Program-made: the position numbers and the translations under genes
Shown: piece by piece, positions 7,873-15,424 of the stretch
Position numbering within the stretch: the stretch's first letter is position 1
How the letters are laid out: each line of letters opens with the position of its first letter
Assembly (NCBI GenBank): GCA_016869715.1
Contig: VGDM01000027.1
Coordinates: 1-32,033 of the forward strand
Direction of reading: 5' to 3'
Source: Alphaproteobacteria bacterium
GTDB taxonomy: Bacteria > Pseudomonadota > Alphaproteobacteria > Acetobacterales > Acetobacteraceae
Length of the DNA: 32,033 nucleotides
Notes under the pieces: model-generated
Databases searched by the model: none
What the model was told of the DNA's origin: nothing
The model's input: the letters and a program-made list of their open reading frames with translations, nothing else

Positions 7873-8844
7873 ATGCAAAGACGCGTTTTTCTGGCCGGGG
7901 CCGCTGCGCTCCCCTTCGCCGCACCTGCGCTGGCGCAGGAGAATTTCCCATCGCGCGCGGTTGCCATGCTAGTTGCTTTCCCGCCCGGCGGGCAGGCGGA
8001 TGTGGTGGGCAGGCCGGTGGCGGCGGTGCTGGAGCGGCTGTGGCGTGTGCCGGTGCCGATCACCAATCGCGGCGGCGCGGCGGGCGAAATCGGCAATGGT
8101 TTCGTCGCCCGCAGCGCCCCCGATGGCTATACGCTGCTGATGGGTCTTTCTTCCATGACCTTCCTGCCGGAAGCAGCCCGTATCAATGGCCGCACGCCGG
8201 CCTATACGCCCGATATGCTTACGCCGATTGCGTTGTTCTCCGCCGATCCAACAGTATTGGTGGTGCCGGCAGCAAGCCCCATTCGCACCATTGAAGAATT
8301 CATCGCCGAAGTGCGCGCGAAGCCAGGGCAGATCGCCTATTCCTCAGCTGGGAATTATTCGGCCCTGCATGTGCCGATGGCGATGCTGTCTCAGGTAGCA
8401 GGCTTGCAGATGCTGCATGTGCCCTTCCAGGGTGGCGGTCCGGCGCTGACCGCGATTTTGAGCGGGCAGGTGCAAGCGCTTTCCTCAGGCCCCGGGCCGG
8501 TCGCGCAGCATGTGCGTGATGGGCGGTTGCGCGCACTTGCCACCTGGGGCCGTCAACGGCTCAAGGGTTTTGAGGATGTGCCGACACTGATTGAGAAAGG
8601 CTTTGCGGATGTGGAGTTCTACATCTGGGTCGGGCTTTTCGCGCCTGCTGGCACGCCACCCGCGATTATTGATCGCATTCGCGACGCGTCGCGCCAGGTG
8701 GCGCAGGATGCGGATTTCATCCGTATCATGGCGGGCAGTGGCAACACGGTCGATTTCCGCGAAGGCGATGCCTTCCGGCGCTTTTATGATGAGGATGCCG
8801 GGCGTTTGCTGCGCGTGATCCGTGCACTGGGCAAGGTTGAATAG
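7873..8844 (+). CDS. Tripartite tricarboxylate transporter (Bug/TctC) receptor
   Basis: This 323-aa periplasmic binding protein captures an organic acid for a TTT-type secondary transporter. It has an MQRRVFLAGAAALPFAAPA twin-arginine-like signal peptide with cleavage after ALA, and the Bug family start SRAVAMLVAFPPGGQADVVG, whose loop grips the ligand carboxylate. It also has APDGYTLLMG, VPFQGGGPALTAILSGQVQ and the domain-2 hinge regions. The ribosome binding site GGGAGGA is strong. The gene is 26 bases after the FAH gene and 65 before the M20 gene, so the receptor probably feeds the same pathway. No TctA or TctB membrane gene is in the window, so the permease is supplied from elsewhere. The reading frame is intact. 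Confidence 0.93.
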   Translation: MQRRVFLAGAAALPFAAPALAQENFPSRAVAMLVAFPPGGQADVVGRPVAAVLERLWRVPVPITNRGGAAGEIGNGFVARSAPDGYTLLMGLSSMTFLPEAARINGRTPAYTPDMLTPIALFSADPTVLVVPAASPIRTIEEFIAEVRAKPGQIAYSSAGNYSALHVPMAMLSQVAGLQMLHVPFQGGGPALTAILSGQVQALSSGPGPVAQHVRDGRLRALATWGRQRLKGFEDVPTLIEKGFADVEFYIWVGLFAPAGTPPAIIDRIRDASRQVAQDADFIRIMAGSGNTVDFREGDAFRRFYDEDAGRLLRVIRALGKVE

Positions 8845-8909
8845 CGCCCTTGCGAAGGCGCCCTTGCTGACGCAGGCTTGGGCCTTATTCCAGTCATCAC
8901 GAGGATATC

Positions 8910-10088
8910 ATGACCACCGAAGCGCAAATCACCGCCTGGCTTGCCACGCAACAGGACGCCATGCTCGCTGAGCTCAAGGACATGGTGAATACCGATGGCG
9001 GTTCCTACGACAAACCGGGCGTGGATCGCACCGGCCAGCAGGTGAAGCGCTTTCTTGAAGGCCAGGGCATTGCGGTGGAGGTCGTGCCTCGTGAAAAGCA
9101 TGGCGATTGCCTGCGTGGCATTGTGCCTGGTGCGCATGAAATTGGTTCCGGCAATCAGCAGAAGAATATCGTACTGATGGGGCATCGGGACACGGTTTTC
9201 CCGAAGGGCGAACCGGAACGCCGGCCCTTCACCATTCAGGGCAAAATCGCCTATGGGCCGGGTGTGGCCGATATGAAGGCCGGCATTGTCATGAATATGT
9301 TTGTCCTCGCGGCCTTTCATAAATTCGGCGGCGCGCCGGGGCCGCTCGTTGGGCTTTTTACCGGGGATGAGGAAATCGGCAGCCCCGAAGGCCGCCCGGT
9401 GATTGAAAATGAAGCACGCAATGCGCGTGTGGTCTTCAATAGCGAACCGGGCCGGCCTTCCGGCAATGTGGTGACGGGGCGCAAGGGTGGCGTGTTTTCC
9501 GTGGTGGATATTGAAGGCAAGGCCGCGCATTCCGGCGGCAATTTCGAAGCCGGCATCAGCGCCATTGGTGAAGCCGCGCAAAAAATTGTCGCCATTCATG
9601 CGCTGACAGATTTGAAGCGCGGCATTACGCTGAATGTCGGTCTGGTGAGCGGTGGGCAGAGCGTGAATACTGTCGCACCCGCCTGCCAATTTCAGATTGA
9701 TCTGCGTTATGTGGAATTGCCGGACCGCGATGAGGTTGTCGGCAAGTTGCATGATATTGTCGCAAAATCCTTCGTGCCTGGCACCAAGGCGAAGCTGGTG
9801 ATCAAGGGCGAATTCCTGCCCTTGAATGCAACGCCGGCCAGTCAGCATGTCTTCGCACTCTACCAAGGCGCCGCTGCAGATAGCGGCCTGAAAGTGGCTG
9901 GCGAGTTTTCCGGCGGCTGCGCCGATAGCGGTTTCACGGCGGCGATTGGCGCACCCACCATTTGCGCCGTCGGTCCCGTGGGCGGCAAAGCGCATAGCCC
10001 GGAAGAGTATCTCGAGATTGACAGCATTGTGCCGCGCGCCCAGGCCATGGCGCGCGCAATTATGCGGTTGGAAAAGGCGGGGCTGTAA
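8910..10088 (+). CDS. M20 family metallohydrolase (carboxypeptidase G2-like)
   Basis: This 392-aa protein is a dizinc amidohydrolase or peptidase of the M20 family, nearest in style to the glutamate carboxypeptidase (CPG2) group. Metal and catalytic residues are visible: His92 and Asp94 (GHRDTVF), Asp121 (GPGVADMKAG), Glu154/Glu155 (TGDEEIGS), Glu179 (NSEPGRP) and the C-terminal His in GKAHSPEEYLEI. The dimerisation (lid) domain starts at about GKAAHSGGNFEAG. There is no signal peptide, so it is cytoplasmic. It is the last gene of the plus-strand run after the TTT receptor and probably hydrolyses an N-acyl or amide bond in the imported compound. It ends 7 bases before the convergent receptor gene's stop. 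Confidence 0.92.
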   Translation: MTTEAQITAWLATQQDAMLAELKDMVNTDGGSYDKPGVDRTGQQVKRFLEGQGIAVEVVPREKHGDCLRGIVPGAHEIGSGNQQKNIVLMGHRDTVFPKGEPERRPFTIQGKIAYGPGVADMKAGIVMNMFVLAAFHKFGGAPGPLVGLFTGDEEIGSPEGRPVIENEARNARVVFNSEPGRPSGNVVTGRKGGVFSVVDIEGKAAHSGGNFEAGISAIGEAAQKIVAIHALTDLKRGITLNVGLVSGGQSVNTVAPACQFQIDLRYVELPDRDEVVGKLHDIVAKSFVPGTKAKLVIKGEFLPLNATPASQHVFALYQGAAADSGLKVAGEFSGGCADSGFTAAIGAPTICAVGPVGGKAHSPEEYLEIDSIVPRAQAMARAIMRLEKAGL

Positions 10089-10095
10089 GTCCCGC

Positions 10096-11064
10096 TTATC
10101 CGCGCCAGGGGCGCACCTGCCACAGCCGCTTCAGGCGATCATCCACGGATTGCGCGAAGGCACGATATTCCGCACCCACCATAGTGTTGAGCGGCATAAA
10201 ATTGCGCGCCGCTTCGCGCTTGAAATTCTCCTCCGCCAGTGCCGTGCGGAAAGCCGCATCCAGCCGCGCGACGATAGCAGGCGGCATATTGGGCGGGCCG
10301 ACAATGCCGCGGCTGGCGCCATGCACCAGGTCAAAGCCCAATTCGCGGAAGGTCGGCACATCGGCGGCTTCAGGCTGACGCGCTACCGCCGCCTGGGCCA
10401 GTATCCGCAGCCTGCCTTCGCGCGCCAAATGCAAAGCGTCATTCACATTGATCGCAGCGACATCCATATTGCCGCCGAGCAATTGCGGAATAAGCGGTGC
10501 GGCACCGGCAAAGGGCACCTGGATCATGGGCTTGAGGCCGGCCAATTCCTCAAAATGCAGCACGAAGAGATGGTCATCGCTTCCGATACCCGTGGTGGCA
10601 TAGGTGATCTGCTCTGGCCGCGCCTTGGCAGCCGCCACCAGATCTTGAAGCGTTTTGATCGGGCTATCGGCACGCACGTAAAAGCAATTGGCGTCTTCCA
10701 CGATATTGCAAAGGAAGGTGAAATCCATCGCGCGGTAACGCACCTGGCGTTCCAGCGGAATGGCGTTATGCGCGGGGATGGTGGTGGCGCCTATGGTGTA
10801 GCCATCCGGAACGGCGTTGAAAGTGGCTTCCAGCCCTATCTGCCCGGCAGCGCCGGTGCGGTTGATGATGACGGGCCTGAGCCCTGGGATTTGCGCCGCT
10901 ACCAGCGGCATGACCAGGCGGGTCATGATATCCACGCCCCCGCCGGCGGGGAAAGGCACAATCACTTCCATGGGCTTGTCACCCGGCCAGGCGGCTTGCG
11001 CCCCGACAATGCCCGGCGTGGCAAGCAGGCTTGCGGATGCCAAAAGGCTGCGGCGATTGATCAT
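10096..11064 (-). CDS. TTT (Bug/TctC) receptor, tandem copy 1
   Basis: This 322-aa periplasmic receptor has a twin-arginine-like signal (MINRRSLLASASLLATPG, cleavage near GAQA) and an intact ligand loop VEV/MEVIVPFPAGGGVDIM. It also has NRTGAAGQIGLEATFNA, VPDGYTIG and the C-terminal RLWQVRPWRG. The frame stays open to 11157, but the ATG at 11064 is the right start, with AGGGAGAAAA just upstream. It is the last of three same-strand paralogues. It resembles copy 2 very closely, sharing for example ELGFDLVHGASRGI and VEDANCFYVRA, and differs more from copy 3. All three keep the rare RPWR ending, so they form one local family. There is no membrane partner nearby and the ligand is unknown. Confidence 0.92.
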   Translation of the reverse strand: MINRRSLLASASLLATPGIVGAQAAWPGDKPMEVIVPFPAGGGVDIMTRLVMPLVAAQIPGLRPVIINRTGAAGQIGLEATFNAVPDGYTIGATTIPAHNAIPLERQVRYRAMDFTFLCNIVEDANCFYVRADSPIKTLQDLVAAAKARPEQITYATTGIGSDDHLFVLHFEELAGLKPMIQVPFAGAAPLIPQLLGGNMDVAAINVNDALHLAREGRLRILAQAAVARQPEAADVPTFRELGFDLVHGASRGIVGPPNMPPAIVARLDAAFRTALAEENFKREAARNFMPLNTMVGAEYRAFAQSVDDRLKRLWQVRPWRG

Positions 11065-11129
11065 GGTTTTTTCTCCCTGAGTTTTGTCGAAGTTAGCCGC
11101 GCTGGGCCGTTGACCGCAAGCCCGGCCCA

Positions 11130-12098
11130 CTATTCCCGCCAAGGCCGCACGCGCCACAGCCTTTGCAGATCGACAAAGACTCGTTCCGCAAAGGCCTTGT
11201 ATTCAGCACCGAAGTTGGGATGGAGCGGCATGAAGACACGTGCGGCTTCACGTTTGAATTCCTCACTGGCCAGCATAATCCGCGCGGCAGCGATCAGTTT
11301 CTCCGTCACCCGCGCCGGCATATTGGGTGGACCCAGAATGCCGCGGCTTGCACCATGCACCAGATCAAAACCCAATTCGCGAAAGCTTGGCACATCGGCG
11401 GCCTCGGGTGCTCGGGTTGCGGCCGCCTGTGTCAGGATACCGGGCTTCCCTTCGCGCACCAAGGGCAGCGCGTCATAGACATTCAGCGCCGCGACATCGA
11501 GATTGCCGCCAAGCAATTGCGGCAGCAATGGCGCCGTGCCGGTGAAGGGCACGTGAAGCATCTTCTGCAGGCCGGCCAGTTCCTCAAAATGCAGTGCGAA
11601 TAAATAGTCATCGGTGCCAATGCCTGTATTGCCGCAGCTTAACTGGCCAGGGCGCGCCTTGGTCGCCGCCACCTGATCCTGCACGGATCTAAAAGGGCTT
11701 TCAGCGCGCACGTAGAAGCAATTGGCATCTTCCACCACATTGCAAATGAAGGTGAAATCAAGTGGGCGATACCGCACCCGCCGTTCGATTGGAAAGGCGT
11801 TATGGGCGGGAAAGGTTGTGGAGCCAAGCGTATAGCCATCGGCTGCCGCATTGAAGGTTGCTTGAAGCCCAATCTGGCCTCCGGCGCCGGGCCTGTTCAG
11901 CACAACAACGCGCATGCCAGGGATTTACTGTGCAATCAGGGGCATGACCAGGCGCGCCATCGCATCCACACCGCCGCCGGCTGCGGCGAGCACAATCACC
12001 TCAACAGGGCGATCATTGGGCCAGACTGTTTGGGCGGAAAGGGTGGCGGGGCTTGCCAGCAAGGGGGTTGCCGCCAGCACGGCACGACGTGGGATCAT
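11130..12098 (-). pseudogene. TTT (Bug/TctC) receptor, tandem copy 2, interrupted by a nonsense codon
   Basis: The frame is continuous from MIPRRAVLAATPLLAS (start 12098, AGGAGG ribosome binding site) to RLWRVRPWRE except for one in-frame TAA at 11925-11927, codon 58. Alignment by eye to copy 1 (MPLVAAQIPGLR against MPLIAQ-stop-IPGMR) puts the stop exactly where copy 1 has Gln encoded by CAA, so a single C-to-T change explains it. The ligand loop is also odd: VEVIVLAAAGGG replaces the usual VPFPAGGG, hinting at relaxed selection. Restart at the ATG at 11915 would give a protein without signal peptide or domain-1 loop, so a working receptor is unlikely. The rest of the frame is undamaged, so the loss looks recent. 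Confidence 0.88.
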
Positions 12099-12124
12099 AG
12101 GCATCCTCCTGTTCTCGTTTTGCG

Positions 12125-13096
12125 TCACCGCCGCCAGGGCCGGCGGGCGAAAAGCGCACGCACAGCCTCCCCTTCCGCTAGCACCATGGCGCGATATTCC
12201 GTCCCCACCAAAGGGCGTAGCGGCAGTGAGACCTTCTCCGCTTCCTGTGCGAAGCGGGGGTCGGCCAGGGTTTCGCGGAAGGCCGCTTCCAGCATCCGCA
12301 CCGTGGCAGCGGGCAGGCCGGGCGGGCCGACAATGCCGCGGGCACTGCCGATCACCACATCGAAACCCAATTCACGAAAGGTCGGCACTTGCGCGGCGGC
12401 CGACCAACGCTCGGGCGAGGCTTGCGCCAGGCAGCGGATACGCCCTTCACGCATCAGAACGATCCCCTCGCTCATGTTGAAGGAAGCGACATCCACCGCG
12501 CCGGAAAGCATATCCCGCTGCACCTGCGCCGTGCCATTGAAGGGCGCGTGCAAGGCGCGGATATTGGCGGCTTCTTCCAGGCCCAGCAGCACAAGGTGAT
12601 CATCGGAACCAACGCCGGCGGCGCTGCCAACCGAAAGCGCTTCGGGCTTTTCGCGCAGCCTCGCGACCAGATCGTCCAGCCTGCGCAAAGGCGAATTCGC
12701 CAGCACCCACAGGCCGCAGGCATCATCGACAATATTGGCGATATAGGTAAATTCCTCGGCCTTCCAGCGCACCGGCCGTTCCAGTGGCAGGGTCGAGACA
12801 TTCAAGCTACCGATGGTGCCAAGCGTATAGCCATCAGGGGCAGCGTTGAAGATCGCCTCCATGCCAAGCTGACCAGAAGCGCCGGGACGATTGCTGATAA
12901 CAAAGCGCACGCCGGGCAGGCGCGCCGTGACCTGGTGGGTCGCAAAACGCGCTGTTGCGTCCACCCCGCCCCCCGATGGGAAGGGCACAATGACTTCAAT
13001 AGCGCGATCCTGCGGCCAGGCCGCACGAGCTGGCCTGACCCAAGGCGTGGCGAGCAGCCCGCCTGCCAGAAACGATGCTTGACGCCGCGTGACCAT
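12125..13096 (-). CDS. TTT (Bug/TctC) receptor, tandem copy 3
   Basis: This 323-aa periplasmic receptor has a twin-arginine-type signal (MVTRRQASFLAGGLLATP, cleavage near ARA) and an intact ligand loop (IEVIVPFPSGGGVDATARF). It also has NRPGASGQLGMEAIFNA, APDGYTLG and a C-terminal ARRPWRR. It is the first gene of the three-copy minus-strand array and the most diverged copy: it has WVLANSPLRRLDD where the others have FYVRA-type sequence, and NMSEGIVLMREG in domain 2. It starts 139 bases from the divergent thioesterase gene, so its promoter lies in 13097-13235. The frame is intact. No TctA or TctB gene is nearby. The ligand is unknown but likely a carboxylate, as for other Bug proteins. Confidence 0.92.
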   Translation of the reverse strand: MVTRRQASFLAGGLLATPWVRPARAAWPQDRAIEVIVPFPSGGGVDATARFATHQVTARLPGVRFVISNRPGASGQLGMEAIFNAAPDGYTLGTIGSLNVSTLPLERPVRWKAEEFTYIANIVDDACGLWVLANSPLRRLDDLVARLREKPEALSVGSAAGVGSDDHLVLLGLEEAANIRALHAPFNGTAQVQRDMLSGAVDVASFNMSEGIVLMREGRIRCLAQASPERWSAAAQVPTFRELGFDVVIGSARGIVGPPGLPAATVRMLEAAFRETLADPRFAQEAEKVSLPLRPLVGTEYRAMVLAEGEAVRALFARRPWRR

Positions 13097-13193
13097 GCTT
13101 CCCCCGGGTGGTTTTCTTGCGCGGGATGTTAGCGCCCCCTGCCCCGACGGTAAGAAAATTCAGCAATTGCGCGCCCGCGTGATGCCAGCGGTA

Positions 13194-13203
13194 CCTGATC
13201 AGG
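13194..13203. promoter_or_regulatory. Palindrome between divergent genes, possible operator
   Basis: The 10-base perfect palindrome CCTGATCAGG lies in the 139-base gap between the divergent TTT receptor (start 13096) and thioesterase (start 13236). A regulator site here could control both genes. A palindrome of this size also arises by chance, and no regulator gene is adjacent, so this is a weak call. Confidence 0.2.
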
Positions 13204-13235
13204 CTAGAAAGGGGCTTGCAAGCATGGGAGGTCAG

Positions 13236-13685
13236 ATGCTGGACGCTGCAACGCGCGCGGAATTTCAGGTGGAAGGCCATTGGACCATGGCGCGGCGGCA
13301 CCGTATTCGCTGGATCCAATGCGACATCTACGCCCATATCAACCACGCCGCCTATTTCACGATGTTTGAGGATATGCGAATTGATTGGTGGCTGGCCACG
13401 GGCGGGCGCTATGGTGCCGATACGGATGGGCCGGTGGTGGCTTCCATCGAAGCGAATTACCTCCGCCCGGGGCATTTTAATGACGATGTGCTGCTGGCCG
13501 TGCGCGCCGTCAGTTTCCGGCGCAGTTCCTTCATCCATGAATATGGCCTCTGGCGCGATGGGCTATTGTGTTCCGGGCGCGCGGTTTGCGTGATTGTGAA
13601 CAACGCGACCGGCGCAAAGGCGCCGATTTCGGATCGCTTGCGGGAATTGATGCTGACGCGTGATCAGGCGATTGCGCAGGGTTAA
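13236..13685 (+). CDS. Acyl-CoA thioesterase, 4HBT hotdog family
   Basis: This 149-aa hotdog-fold protein hydrolyses acyl-CoA thioesters. The frame is open from 13089, but the ATG at 13236 follows GGGAGGTCAG and gives the family's usual length. The signature is RIRWIQCDIYAHINHAAYF: the catalytic-type Asp30, His34 and Asn36 match the D-x-x-x-H-x-N pattern of 4-hydroxybenzoyl-CoA thioesterase-like enzymes. Later strands follow (ASIEANYLRPGHFNDDVLL, SFIHEYGLWRDG). It is 17 bases upstream of an enoyl-CoA hydratase gene, in a three-gene run with a beta-hydroxyacid dehydrogenase, so it probably releases an acid from a CoA pathway intermediate. It is cytoplasmic and the substrate is unknown. Confidence 0.87.
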   Translation: MLDAATRAEFQVEGHWTMARRHRIRWIQCDIYAHINHAAYFTMFEDMRIDWWLATGGRYGADTDGPVVASIEANYLRPGHFNDDVLLAVRAVSFRRSSFIHEYGLWRDGLLCSGRAVCVIVNNATGAKAPISDRLRELMLTRDQAIAQG

Positions 13686-13702
13686 AGGAAAAAGCACAGA
13701 CC

Positions 13703-14479
13703 ATGCCCCACCAATTCTGCGAAGTGCGTGATGAAGGCCGCATACGTATCGTAACTCTCAATCGGCCCGAAGTGATGAATGCGCTCCATGCTGATGCTAA
13801 TGATGAGTTGGAGGCGGTTTGGGATGAATTCGCCCAGAACCCAGATCTTTGGGTTGGCATCATGACCGGCGCGGGGGATCGCGCCTTTTCCGCGGGTAAT
13901 GATTTGAAGGTGCAGGCCGCCGGTAAGCGCCGCCCCCTGCCCCGCACGGGCTTTGCGGGCCTCACCAATCGTTTCGATCTCGAAAAGCCAGTGATTGCCG
14001 CGGTGAATGGCATTGCCATGGGTGGCGGTTTTGAAATCGCACTTGCGTGTGATCTGATCATCGCAGCTGAGAACGCGTTATTTGCCCTACCGGAACCGCG
14101 TGTTGGCCTTGTCGCGGGTGCTGGCGGGTTGCATCGCCTGCCACGCATGATCGGGCAGAAACAGGCACTTGGCATGATCCTTACCGGCCGGCGCGTGCAT
14201 GCCGCTGAGGGGTTACGGCTCGGTTTTGTGAATGAGGTTGTGCCGCAAGGCCAAGCCCTAGAAGTGGCCAAGCGTTGGGCGAAGCTCATCCTGGAATGCT
14301 CGCCACTCGCGATCCGCGCATCCAAACAGGCGGTTTATGCAGGGCTGGATGAGGAAAGCCTCGCGAAGGCGATTGGCACCATGTATCCGGCGCAAGCGCG
14401 CAATCGCGACAGCCAAGATTACATCGAAGGCCCCAAGGCCTTCGCCGAAAAACGGAAGCCGAATTGGCGCAATTTGTAA
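13703..14479 (+). CDS. Enoyl-CoA hydratase/isomerase family protein
   Basis: This 258-aa crotonase-fold enzyme has the length typical for the family. Features in order: NRPEVMNALHADANDEL; the CoA-binding AFSAGNDLK (61-69); the oxyanion hole NGIAMGGGFEIALACDLI (102-119) with Glu111; and LPEPRVGLVAGAGGLHRLPR with Glu131. Both acidic residues needed for hydration of the enoyl double bond are present, which favours a hydratase over a pure isomerase. The ribosome binding site AAAGGAAAAA lies 17 bases after the thioesterase gene. The downstream beta-hydroxyacid dehydrogenase could oxidise a hydroxy acid freed from the hydrated CoA ester by the thioesterase. That three-step order is inference from neighbourhood. 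Confidence 0.92.
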   Translation: MPHQFCEVRDEGRIRIVTLNRPEVMNALHADANDELEAVWDEFAQNPDLWVGIMTGAGDRAFSAGNDLKVQAAGKRRPLPRTGFAGLTNRFDLEKPVIAAVNGIAMGGGFEIALACDLIIAAENALFALPEPRVGLVAGAGGLHRLPRMIGQKQALGMILTGRRVHAAEGLRLGFVNEVVPQGQALEVAKRWAKLILECSPLAIRASKQAVYAGLDEESLAKAIGTMYPAQARNRDSQDYIEGPKAFAEKRKPNWRNL

Positions 14480-14533
14480 AGCACCAGACGATTAAAGTTT
14501 TGACTGTTAAATAAAGCAAGGTGGAGAAGGCGC

Positions 14534-15415
14534 ATGAAGGAACGGATTGCGGTATTTGGTATGGGGCAGATGGGGGCGAATATGGCGTCCCGCCTGATGG
14601 AACAGGGTTTTGACGTACTTGGTTATGACGTGAATCCAGCGCGCCGGCAGGAATTGGCCGAACGCCAAATTGCCATTGCCGCCACAGTCGAAGCCGCGCT
14701 GGCCGGCCGCCCCGTAGTGCTGACCAGCCTGCCCGATCCTGCCGCCGCGAAATCCGCCTGGCTCGCGCCTGGCGGCCTCGTGGATCAAGCCGCGCCCGGC
14801 AGCTTGATCATTGAGCTTTCAACCCTTGATCCCGATACAATGCGCGAAATCGCTGCCGCCGCTGCCGCCAAGCGCATTGCCGTGCTGGATTGCCCCGTGA
14901 GTGGCGGGCCGATGGAATCACTTCGCGGTGAATTGGTGCTGATTGTGGGCGGCGATGCTGCGGATATTCGCCGCGCGGAACCCGTGCTACAAAGCCTTGG
15001 TCAGTCCTGGTCCCATACCGGGCCGATTGGCACCGCCAAGGCGGTGAAGCTTGTGAATAACATGATGTCCATGGGCAATGTGCTGATTGCCTGCGAAGCC
15101 TTCGCGCTTGGCGAAGCGGCCGGCGTAGCGCCGGAGACGCTCTATCAGGTGCTCTCGCAAAGCGGCGGGCGTTCGTTTCATTTCACCAAGCGATTCCCAA
15201 AGGCGCTCAAGAATGATTTCAATCCCGGCTTCAAGATGGAACTTGGTGAGAAGGATTTGGCACTCGCGATTGATTTTGGCCGGGCGCTGCGTCAGCCAAC
15301 GCCGGCCACTTCAGCAGTGCGCGAATTGATGGCGCAGGCGCTGGCATGCGGCTATCGCGGGCGCGATGTGGTGGCGCTGCTTGAGATGTTTCGCGGTTTT
15401 GCAGCGAAGAAATAG
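14534..15415 (+). CDS. NAD(P)-dependent beta-hydroxyacid dehydrogenase (3-hydroxyisobutyrate dehydrogenase family)
   Basis: This 293-aa dehydrogenase has the N-terminal Rossmann motif GMGQMGANMASRLMEQG (9-25). It also has the substrate loop DCPVSGGPMESLRGEL (119-133) and the catalytic lysine helix GTAKAVKLVNNMMSMG with Lys172. Enzymes of this family oxidise 3-hydroxyisobutyrate, tartronate semialdehyde, L-threonate and similar acids. The residue after the glycine-rich strand (YDVNPARR) is an Asp-x-Asn pattern that leaves cofactor preference open. The ribosome binding site GGTGGAGAAGG precedes the ATG. It ends the thioesterase and enoyl-CoA hydratase run and faces a DenD-like gene 9 bases away on the other strand. 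Threonate-type activity is possible given that neighbour, but unproven. Confidence 0.9.
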   Translation: MKERIAVFGMGQMGANMASRLMEQGFDVLGYDVNPARRQELAERQIAIAATVEAALAGRPVVLTSLPDPAAAKSAWLAPGGLVDQAAPGSLIIELSTLDPDTMREIAAAAAAKRIAVLDCPVSGGPMESLRGELVLIVGGDAADIRRAEPVLQSLGQSWSHTGPIGTAKAVKLVNNMMSMGNVLIACEAFALGEAAGVAPETLYQVLSQSGGRSFHFTKRFPKALKNDFNPGFKMELGEKDLALAIDFGRALRQPTPATSAVRELMAQALACGYRGRDVVALLEMFRGFAAKK

Positions 15416-15424
15416 AGGGGCGCG

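Noticed and set aside
6803..7951. Long minus-strand open frame opposite the FAH gene
   Set aside because: It is a shadow of the GC-rich coding strand. Its translation is rich in Arg, His and Ala with no family features, whereas the plus strand encodes a full FAH protein.
8844..8861. Hairpin (GCGCC...GGCGC) after the TTT receptor at 7873
   Set aside because: It is a short 5-base-pair stem with no T run, in GC-rich DNA where such stems are common. It is not convincing as a terminator.
8784..9995. 403-codon minus-strand open frame opposite the M20 gene
   Set aside because: The plus strand encodes a complete M20 enzyme with all metal ligands. The antisense translation has no recognisable motifs.
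9946..11478. 510-codon plus-strand open frame across two receptor genes
   Set aside because: It runs antisense to two receptor genes and through the end of the M20 gene in another frame, so it is not a gene.
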